Source of the DNA: Desulfocapsa sp.
GTDB taxonomy: Bacteria; Desulfobacterota; Desulfobulbia; Desulfobulbales; Desulfocapsaceae
DNA length: 64,000 nt
NCBI GenBank assembly: GCA_030145625.1
Contig: JAQYVF010000003.1
Span: 1-64,000 of the forward strand
Reading direction: 5' to 3'
Shown here one piece after another: positions 33,504 through 40,575 of the stretch. Numbering within the stretch: the stretch's first letter is position 1; every line of letters begins with the position of its first letter. The notes beneath the pieces were generated by a model, which saw only the letters and a program-made list of their open reading frames with translations, made no database searches and had not been told where the DNA came from. The translations under genes were made by a program, and so were the position numbers.

Positions 33504-34318
33504 TCGTTTTTACCATCCTTTTCAGCCCTTCCCAGTTCATACTTATCCTTATAGCCCCTGGGAGTAATCATGAAGCCATTCCAGGAAAAAGTAGTTGAGT
33601 TGCCAATGATAACAGTAGACTGCATGTTAATTTCGGCCTCAAGCATATGATCCAGACTGGTGAGACAGATCGATTCGTTCTCCCGACTGGCAGCGGTAAC
33701 AATACCAACCGGTGTTTTACCGTCTCTATGGCGAAGCATGATCTCTCTGGCTTTAACGATATGTTCGGTACGTTTTTTAGACTTTGGATTATAGAGAGCA
33801 ATAACAAAATCGGCAGATGCAGCAGCATCAAGTCGTTTTTCTATCATCTCCCAGGGGGTAAGCAGGTCGGAAAGACTGATTGCGGCAAAATCATGCATAA
33901 GCGGGGCACCAAGCCGTGCTGCACAGCCATTGACTGCAGCAATCCCGGGAATCACCTCGATTCTGACCCGACTGTCAGTCTTGGCAGCGATCTCAAATAC
34001 AAGCCCTGCCATGGCATAAATCCCTGGATCTCCGCCTGAGACAAGAGCTACATTTTTGCCGGCAGCAGCGAGTTCAAAAGATGCGTTGCAGCGATCCACC
34101 TCCTGCATCATCGCAGAGGAAAGGACCTCTTTCCCTTTCAGCAGTTCCGGGATAAGATCCAGATAAGTCTTATACCCAATAATGACATCCGCTTTTTCCA
34201 GGGCATTCACTGCCTGAGGCGTCATATTTTCTCTACTTCCGGTCCCGGTGCCGACTACACTGATCAAGCCGAGAGCCGGATCCGCTTTATGGCCACGGCT
34301 GCTGTTACATCCTTCCAT
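33500..34318 (-). CDS. cbiH: Cobalt-precorrin-3 C17-methyltransferase
   Basis: A 272-residue SAM-dependent tetrapyrrole methylase that methylates C-17 and drives ring contraction. 'ISVVGTGTGSRENMTPQAVNAL', 'DVIIGYKTYLDLIPEL', 'LVSGGDPGIYAMAGLVFE', 'VIPGIAAVNGCAARLGAPLMHDF' and 'ALYNPKSKKRTEHI' match CbiH/CobJ. Starts inside the end of cbiG (55-base overlap); the first 16 residues (MEGCNSSRGHKADPAL) are not family-like. A later non-ATG start (a CTG or TTG near residue 16-19) is conceivable. Confidence 0.93.
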   Translation of the reverse strand: MEGCNSSRGHKADPALGLISVVGTGTGSRENMTPQAVNALEKADVIIGYKTYLDLIPELLKGKEVLSSAMMQEVDRCNASFELAAAGKNVALVSGGDPGIYAMAGLVFEIAAKTDSRVRIEVIPGIAAVNGCAARLGAPLMHDFAAISLSDLLTPWEMIEKRLDAAASADFVIALYNPKSKKRTEHIVKAREIMLRHRDGKTPVGIVTAASRENESICLTSLDHMLEAEINMQSTVIIGNSTTFSWNGFMITPRGYKDKYELGRAEKDGKNE

Positions 34319-35256
34319 TTTCTTTTCCTTAGTATCAGTTGGCCTGGGCCGAGATCTGTTTTTGCACCAAGAACGGCAGCCGGTTCAGCCACCCCTTTAG
34401 CACCAGTGGCTGCAACAACCGCTGCAGAAGTAGAAACTCCCTGCACTTCATTTAACTGCTCCTTGCTGTAAAACCGTAGGGGGAGTCCCTCATCGGAAGC
34501 AAAATCGAGCAAGCCCTGTTCATCATTTTTTAAATCAATGGAGGCAAAACCACAAATCGCATTACGAGCCAATCCTTCATCATGAAAAAATTCATCGAGA
34601 GCTGCCTGAAAGTCCCCTTTTCCTGTTCCTCTGTTACATCCCAGTCCTACCATAAGGGCACAGGGTCGCAAAAGAAGCGCTCGACTGTCAGGAAAATCTC
34701 TATCGGAAACTACGATATCAGCGCTCTCCGGGGTAAAAACAAGCTGAAAATCATCTGGCAGAGATTGATTTTCATATTCTGAAAAGATTTGCAGCTGTCC
34801 CTCGTTGACAAGTTTTGCAGACATTGCAGTCAAGAGTTTCCTGTTTTCTACAAGCAGGCCGTTTTTTTCTACCCAAAGATCAAGTGCGGTGTGACCGGTT
34901 ACATCAGAGGCAGTGGTAATAACTGCTTGTCCTCCAAGCTTGTCGGCAATGTCGGTTGCCAGTTGATTGCCTCCTCCAAGATGTCCGGAAAGAAGACTGA
35001 CAACAAAAGATCCTTTCTCATCAAGAACCAATACACAAGGATCATGTTTTTTGTCCCGGCAAAGTTGAACCAGCCCACGGACCACAATTCCTGCTGCCAT
35101 AACACATACTAGAGCATCCACCTCCTGCCAGAGTTCAGCCATTTTGGTAAAGACCGGAATATCTCTGTTATCCAGAAAACAATCAGGTTGCAGACGGCAG
35201 ATCTTATCCGCCAGTTCTTTACCTCCTCTGGTCAGTGTGATAACAGCTATTTTCAT
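34264..35256 (-). CDS. cbiG: Cobalt-precorrin-5A hydrolase
   Basis: A 330-residue enzyme opening the delta-lactone of cobalt-precorrin-5A with loss of acetaldehyde, a step found only in the oxygen-independent route. N-terminal part: 'FTKMAELWQEVDALVCVMAAGIVVR', 'DEKGSFVVSLLSGHLGGGNQLA'. C-terminal CbiG_C part: 'VGLGCNRGTG', 'SIDLKNDEQGLLDFA', 'GVAEPAAVLGA'. First gene of the operon on this strand. Its presence, rather than CobG, shows the pathway is the anaerobic one. The 305 bp upstream hold no recognisable B12 riboswitch. Confidence 0.95.
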   Translation of the reverse strand: MKIAVITLTRGGKELADKICRLQPDCFLDNRDIPVFTKMAELWQEVDALVCVMAAGIVVRGLVQLCRDKKHDPCVLVLDEKGSFVVSLLSGHLGGGNQLATDIADKLGGQAVITTASDVTGHTALDLWVEKNGLLVENRKLLTAMSAKLVNEGQLQIFSEYENQSLPDDFQLVFTPESADIVVSDRDFPDSRALLLRPCALMVGLGCNRGTGKGDFQAALDEFFHDEGLARNAICGFASIDLKNDEQGLLDFASDEGLPLRFYSKEQLNEVQGVSTSAAVVAATGAKGVAEPAAVLGAKTDLGPGQLILRKRKWKDVTAAVAIKRIRLSA

Positions 35257-35561
35257 GACAGATTAGATGAAAAGTAATCAGGTGAATCTCTCAGATACGG
35301 GATGGAGAAATTAGCATATAGAGTCAACGAATGCAAGGATGAGGTGAGGATGAAAATAACAAGATGTTCCTTTTACTCCTCATCTTTTCTCAAGAATGCA
35401 CACCCGGTTTCCTGATCGAAAAATATTTTACTGTTTCTTGCTCTATCAATATGATAGTATTAATTTTTTCTATATCTCTCAAGTTGTCAGAAGATACAGC
35501 GCTACACACAATATTCAAATACGAACTGTTCCAATTGACTCACCTGTAAAGGAGTGTTTGC
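35257..35561. other. 305-bp divergent intergenic region
   Basis: Separates the cobalamin operon from the divergent two-component genes. I looked for a cobalamin-riboswitch B12 box and the usual conserved pairing elements and did not recognise them by eye on the minus strand. Sequence is AT-rich after 35390. No gene seen. Confidence 0.45.
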
Positions 35562-36620
35562 ATGGTTAGCAAGGTCCTCATCGTGGATGATGAACCCATT
35601 AATGTTAAACTGATTGAAGAAATTCTTGAATATGAAGAAGCTTTCACCTGTAAAACTGCTGTCAACGGTGACGAAGCCCTGTCCATTCTGAACGATTACC
35701 ACCCTGACATCATTCTACTCGATATCATGATGCCTGGAATGAGCGGCTATGATGTGTGCCGCAGAATAAAAAAAGACAAAAGACATAAATTCGCCAAGGT
35801 ATTGATGATCAGTGGCAAGGCAATGGTTGAAGAGCGGCTTGAGGGGTATGAGGCAGGAGCCGACGACTATATCACCAAACCATTTATAGACGACGAACTG
35901 CTTGCCAAACTAAAAGTCTTTTCCAAATTGAAGAAAACTGAAGAGATCGATGAGCTAAAGACCTCCATCCTTCAACTTTTTTCACATGAGACCAAAACCC
36001 CTTTAAACGGTATACTCCTTGGCAGCGAACTTATTTTAGACCACTCCTCATTGCCTGAGAAAATTTTAGATTACGCAATGTTGATCAAGATTTCCGGTGA
36101 AAGAATCCATAATCTGGTTCGAAAGATCCTCCTTCTCAGCAGCCTGAAAAATAATCAAGAATTAGTATTCAAGAGCCAATCTGTTCAAAAATACCTGCAG
36201 GAACTGACAGAACAGCTGAATCAGACCAGCAAATGCTCCATACACCTTAACTGCCCAACGGATTTCAACATGACCGTAGACTGGAATCTTTTTCATGAAG
36301 CTTTTTATGCTGTTGTGGACAATGCGCTAAAATTTTCTCCGGAAAAAGAAACGGTCGAAATAGAAGCCACCTGTCACAACTCGGGCCCGTTTTTTCGCGT
36401 CACTGATCATGGAAAGGGATTAGACCCATCCAGCAAAGAGAAGATATTTGATGAATTCTGCTCACAGCATATCGAAAACCACTCCAACGGAACAGCTCTC
36501 AGTCTGGCCATCGCCAGAGAAATAATGACACTTCATCAAGGTAGATTAAATGTGGAAAGTGATATTGATCAGGGAGCCAGTTTTCTTTTCACACTTCCCC
36601 CAAATACAATAACTCCCTGA
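35562..36620 (+). CDS. Receiver-histidine kinase (REC at the N-terminus)
   Basis: A 352-residue soluble protein. Receiver domain 1-120 (phospho-acceptor D54 in ILLDIMMPGMSG; K106 in YITKPF), then HisKA with H142 in FSHETKTPLNG, and HATPase with N-box 'EAFYAVVDNALKFSP', DHGKGLDP and a degenerate G2 box NGTALSLAIA where GTGLGLAIA is usual. The order REC-kinase fits a signal relay that is switched by another kinase. Ribosome-binding site AAGGAG 9 bases before ATG 35562. The next gene (10 bp on) is a membrane kinase, so the two likely exchange phosphate. Confidence 0.85.
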   Translation: MVSKVLIVDDEPINVKLIEEILEYEEAFTCKTAVNGDEALSILNDYHPDIILLDIMMPGMSGYDVCRRIKKDKRHKFAKVLMISGKAMVEERLEGYEAGADDYITKPFIDDELLAKLKVFSKLKKTEEIDELKTSILQLFSHETKTPLNGILLGSELILDHSSLPEKILDYAMLIKISGERIHNLVRKILLLSSLKNNQELVFKSQSVQKYLQELTEQLNQTSKCSIHLNCPTDFNMTVDWNLFHEAFYAVVDNALKFSPEKETVEIEATCHNSGPFFRVTDHGKGLDPSSKEKIFDEFCSQHIENHSNGTALSLAIAREIMTLHQGRLNVESDIDQGASFLFTLPPNTITP

Positions 36621-36630
36621 AAATCATTCT

Positions 36631-38889
36631 ATGTTTTTTCTCCATGAACTAGATCGTTACCAAAACACCCTGGCAAAAGAATTTGATGCTGGGGAACTTG
36701 CGGCAATGACCATCCACGCACTTCGCGACCTGAGAAACCGATCCATTGCCGGAGCCATCATCGTTCCTCTCTCCTATCTCCTAGGAGGTTTTGTCACTGA
36801 CTATGCCTCAGACCATTGGATTCTCTTCTCAACACTTGGCATCCTGCTCTTAATCGCCCTTACCTTTCGTATATTAACCATCAACGCCTTCTCCAATAAA
36901 GAATTAAGAGAAAAGCGGTATTGGCAACCAATCTATTTTTGGGCCAACCTTTTTATGGGGCTCATTTTTGGCTGTTTTGTCGGAAGCGCTGTCCTTTTTT
37001 ATCATGATTCGCTGCCTCTCACGCTAATCATCATACTCCTGGCTGGAATCGGTGGTGGTTCAATGGCCAGTTACTGTATCTGGAGGCTGCTCTCATACAC
37101 CTATCTCCTGGTTATTCTTCTTCCTGCTATTGCTGCAGGATTTTTTATAGGAGACAGTGTGACTATTCCCATTGCCATCGCATTTTCTTTTTTCCTGATC
37201 TTTAATCTTTTTCAGGCAAAACATTGGAATGCTAATTACTGGCAATCAGTTATCAATATATTCCTGGTAGAAAAAAACTCACTTGAACTGAAGAAAGTGA
37301 ACACACAACTGGCTGACGAAATTACAGGTCATAAAACCACTGCTCGAAATATTGCTACCAGCCATCAAAAACTTCAGGATATTTACAATTCCGCCCATGA
37401 CGCTATTTTAATATTCAATCTTGAAGGACAGCTCATCGATGTCAACAAGACCATGCTCGAACTGTTTGAAGCAGACCGACAGGAGACCCTGAAATTCAAC
37501 ATCACCAAAAGTTCCCACTCCACAGCGAATCCACAGGTTGACCTGATAACAATCTGGCAGAAAACTCTGCAGGGAAAAAATCAGGAATTTGAATGGCTGG
37601 CAAAAAAAAATAAAACCAAACAACTGTTTTATGTCCAGGTTAATATGCGAAGAACCCAGTGGGGAGAAGACACGGTAGTGATCGCCACCGTTCGTGATAT
37701 CAATGCCAGAAAACTTTCAGAAGAGCGAGAACAACAGACACGTAAGTCCCTTGTCAAAACAGAAGGATACCTGCTCTCTATTCTGGAAAATGCCAACCTT
37801 CCCATCTTCTGTAAAGATGCTGAGTTCAACTACATCCTCGTCAACAAGGCATTTGAACAACTCACAGGACTCTCTGGGCAGAAATTGACATCCAAGTCTG
37901 ATTTTGTCATCTTCCCCAAGTCTTTGGCCGAAGAGTTCAGAGCAGAAGACGAAATGGTTACGGAAAAAGGCATTCCTATGGAATTTCAGACAAAACTTCC
38001 TTTTTCTGATGGTGAACATGTATTCACTACTGCCAAATTCCCACTCCGTGACAAAGAACATAACGTATATGGTATTGGTGGAATTTGTACAGACATCACC
38101 CAGCAGATACATGAGATGAACGCTGCTCAGTCCGCCAATCTTGCAAAATCTGAATTTCTGGCCAATATTTCCCACGAGCTACGCACTCCTATGCACGGAA
38201 TACTTGGCTATGCCCGATTGGGACAAAAACGGTCAGATATGGTATCGAAGGCGAAACTCAATGAATATTTTTCCGTCATCACTGAATCCGGATCAAGGCT
38301 CATGGAGATGCTTAACAACCTTCTTGACTTCTCCAGGCTGGAAGTGGGAAAAATGCGATACACGATGAGCAAAAACGACCTGCTTCCACGCATACATCAA
38401 GTAATTTATGAGCTAACTCCACTGGCTGCTGAAAAACAGCTCAGCTTCCAGGTAAAAAGTGACGGTGACATGATTCTTGCATTTTGCGACCAGGAAAAAA
38501 TCGCCCAGGTCATCCGGAATCTCATATCCAATGCCATAAAATTCAGTTTTGCAGAGACTCTCATTACCATCAGTTGCAAAGGAACCTGCGATAAAAACGG
38601 TTCTCCCCTGCAGCAAATCAGTATCAGCAATATTGGGGTTGAGATTCCTGCAGATGAACAAACATCCATTTTTGAAAAGTTCATCCAATCATCAGCCACC
38701 AAAAACGGTGCAGGAGGAACAGGACTTGGCCTGGCTATCTGCAAACAGATTCTAACTGATCACAACAGCAGGATATGGGCTGAAAACAGTCAAGAAGGGA
38801 CAACTATCATTCATTTCCTGCTGCCTGTAGGCGAAGAACGACTTTTTTCTCAAAGCAAGATAATAGAAGTCTCATCCGAAACCTCTTAG
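36631..38889 (+). CDS. Membrane PAS-PAS histidine kinase
   Basis: A 752-residue sensor kinase. About six or seven N-terminal membrane helices (roughly residues 35-195) form an integral sensor resembling MASE-type domains. Two PAS domains follow (about 245-365 'IYNSAHDAILIFNLEGQLIDVNK'; about 380-495 'ILENANLPIFCKDAEFNYILVNK'), then HisKA (H in ISHELRTPMHGILG) and HATPase with 'NLISNAIKFSF' and 'GGTGLGLAICKQI'. No receiver of its own; it follows the REC-kinase gene by 10 bp. Ligand unknown; the PAS pair suggests an internal redox or small-molecule cue. Confidence 0.88.
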   Translation: MFFLHELDRYQNTLAKEFDAGELAAMTIHALRDLRNRSIAGAIIVPLSYLLGGFVTDYASDHWILFSTLGILLLIALTFRILTINAFSNKELREKRYWQPIYFWANLFMGLIFGCFVGSAVLFYHDSLPLTLIIILLAGIGGGSMASYCIWRLLSYTYLLVILLPAIAAGFFIGDSVTIPIAIAFSFFLIFNLFQAKHWNANYWQSVINIFLVEKNSLELKKVNTQLADEITGHKTTARNIATSHQKLQDIYNSAHDAILIFNLEGQLIDVNKTMLELFEADRQETLKFNITKSSHSTANPQVDLITIWQKTLQGKNQEFEWLAKKNKTKQLFYVQVNMRRTQWGEDTVVIATVRDINARKLSEEREQQTRKSLVKTEGYLLSILENANLPIFCKDAEFNYILVNKAFEQLTGLSGQKLTSKSDFVIFPKSLAEEFRAEDEMVTEKGIPMEFQTKLPFSDGEHVFTTAKFPLRDKEHNVYGIGGICTDITQQIHEMNAAQSANLAKSEFLANISHELRTPMHGILGYARLGQKRSDMVSKAKLNEYFSVITESGSRLMEMLNNLLDFSRLEVGKMRYTMSKNDLLPRIHQVIYELTPLAAEKQLSFQVKSDGDMILAFCDQEKIAQVIRNLISNAIKFSFAETLITISCKGTCDKNGSPLQQISISNIGVEIPADEQTSIFEKFIQSSATKNGAGGTGLGLAICKQILTDHNSRIWAENSQEGTTIIHFLLPVGEERLFSQSKIIEVSSETS

Positions 38890-39686
38890 GGAGTGGATTT
38901 CATCGATTCTATTTCTTTATAGAGAAGAAGAGAAAACTCCTGAGCTTGCCTCAGTTCTTCTTTGTTTAGCCTGGATTCTAAAAAGTTCTTTGCCATTTCT
39001 CCGTCAGCATGGCCATTGGCTGCAGCCAGACTGAACCAGGCATAGGCCTTCACTGGGTCCATAGCAGGAACACCATTTCCAGTGTACCAGAGTATACCAA
39101 CATTATATTGAGCTAGTGGATACCCTTTTTCTGCGGCCTGCTTAAACCAGTGGTGGGCCTTTTCGTAATCCCTTTCCACTTCATTTCCGGTGAAATAGAG
39201 ATATGCCAGTTCATTCTGGGCCTCAAGATCCCCCCCTTCAGCAGCAAGTTCATACCACTGCAGGGCCTTGGTATAATTTCGAGGAACGCCTTGACCGGTG
39301 AGAAAAAACTCGGCAAGAATTTTTTGTGATTCTTTGGAACTTCGACCATTCTCAGCCGCATCGTGGAGCCATTTAAAGGCCTCGGCCCTGTTTACCGGAG
39401 TTCCCTGCCCCTTCATATACATACCACCGACTATAAACATGGCATCGGCATCGCCCTGCTCTGCAGCTTTAAGATACAATCGAAAAGCCTGGTTGAGATT
39501 TTTTTTAACACCAAGCCCGTAATAGTACCTCAGGGCCTTTGATTTCAAAATTTCATCAGACCCAGCTGTCAATCCGGACACTGGGAGAAAAAAGAGAAGA
39601 GCAAACACGAATATCATCAGATATTTTACCATGGGATAACGACAAGAAATCAGTTTTCTTCGTTTCCCCTCTGCAAAAAATCTCAT
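38886..39686 (-). CDS. Exported Sel1-repeat protein
   Basis: A protein of about 266 residues with a signal peptide (hydrophobic 'YLMIFVFALLFFLPVSGLTAG') followed by five or six Sel1-like repeats, for example 'AFRLYLKAAEQGDADAMFIVGGMYMKG', 'ALQWYELAAEGGDLEAQNELAYLYFTG' and 'AHHWFKQAAEKGYPLAQYNVGILWYTG'. Sel1 repeats form a helical scaffold for protein contacts in the periplasm. I prefer ATG 39686, preceded by AGGAG at 11 bases, over the upstream ATG at 39755. Its stop overlaps the end of the kinase gene on the other strand. Confidence 0.8.
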   Translation of the reverse strand: MRFFAEGKRRKLISCRYPMVKYLMIFVFALLFFLPVSGLTAGSDEILKSKALRYYYGLGVKKNLNQAFRLYLKAAEQGDADAMFIVGGMYMKGQGTPVNRAEAFKWLHDAAENGRSSKESQKILAEFFLTGQGVPRNYTKALQWYELAAEGGDLEAQNELAYLYFTGNEVERDYEKAHHWFKQAAEKGYPLAQYNVGILWYTGNGVPAMDPVKAYAWFSLAAANGHADGEMAKNFLESRLNKEELRQAQEFSLLLYKEIESMKSTP

Positions 39687-39930
39687 TTTTATAGTCTCTC
39701 CTGTTGTTGACACTATGCCTTCACTCCAATAAGAATGGAGACAAGACGTTTCCATGAATTACACAATATCTTTTTTTCACCTCCCTTTCAAGCAAAGCCT
39801 CCAGGATAATAAATTGGCTTTTACCATACCCAACCTGTTTGACTTCAAAAACCAATAATGCTATACAAGAGTGCATAATCAAAAATTTATCAGCTAAGTT
39901 ACTCTCTCTCACAAAACAGATATTTTCATT

Positions 39931-40398
39931 ATGAATACAATCACTCCACAGTCACGCATACATAGAACTATTTTCTATACCGCCGCACTTTTTCTTCTCC
40001 TCCCAAGCCTGGCACTGGGCGCTCAGACAGTCAGTGTTAAAAAGGATGGAGTCAATGTCCGTACCGGCCCGGGAACAAACTTTCCTGTCCATATGCAGCT
40101 CTTCAAGGGCTATCCACTGAAAGTTACGGAAACAAAAGGCGACTGGCTCAAAGTGTCTGATTTTGAAAACGACAACGGCTGGATCTATTCTCCTCTTGTC
40201 ACTCCCGGAACAACAGTGATCGTCAATGCCCAAAAAACAATTAATATGCGATCAAAACCAACTACCGATGCCTCAATCATCGCTACGGTTGACCGTGGAG
40301 TCGTACTCACCAAACTCTCAACCCAGGGAGAATGGATAAAAGTCAAGTACGGTAAGGGAACAATCGGCTGGATTCACATCTCCCTGCTCTGGCCCTAA
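39931..40398 (+). CDS. Exported protein with two SH3b domains
   Basis: A 155-residue protein with a signal peptide (hydrophobic 'TIFYTAALFLLLPSLALGA', cut near residue 30) and two bacterial SH3 domains: 'VSVKKDGVNVRTGPGTNFPVH...GDWLKVSDFE...GWIYS' (about 33-88) and 'VNAQKTINMRSKPTTDASII...GEWIKVKY...GWIH' (about 95-152). Such modules bind peptidoglycan or other envelope ligands. No catalytic domain is attached. Family level is clear; binding partner unknown. Confidence 0.82.
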   Translation: MNTITPQSRIHRTIFYTAALFLLLPSLALGAQTVSVKKDGVNVRTGPGTNFPVHMQLFKGYPLKVTETKGDWLKVSDFENDNGWIYSPLVTPGTTVIVNAQKTINMRSKPTTDASIIATVDRGVVLTKLSTQGEWIKVKYGKGTIGWIHISLLWP

Positions 40399-40444
40399 AC
40401 CCGGCATATTTTTTTTTTACCAGCCCCGCCTTTTTTTGAGTTTA

Positions 40445-40476
40445 TCTAAGATCACCCACCTTGGGGTGATCTTAGA
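40445..40476. terminator. Inverted repeat between convergent genes, possible terminator
   Basis: TCTAAGATCACCC and GGGTGATCTTAGA form a perfect 13-bp stem with a 6-base loop between the convergent SH3b and helicase genes. No T-run follows on either strand, so termination is only inferred from position. Confidence 0.5.
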
Positions 40477-40575
40477 CACTGGCACCCTTCTTCTGCAATA
40501 CTGAGGGCACTATGCAATAAAGTGCACATGTAATGTGAATGCAGCACCATTCTCTGCCCCCATTAGCAATTTTTC

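Noticed and set aside
35257-35561. Cobalamin riboswitch upstream of cbiG
   Set aside because: Looked for the conserved B12-box core on the minus strand and did not recognise it; not called.
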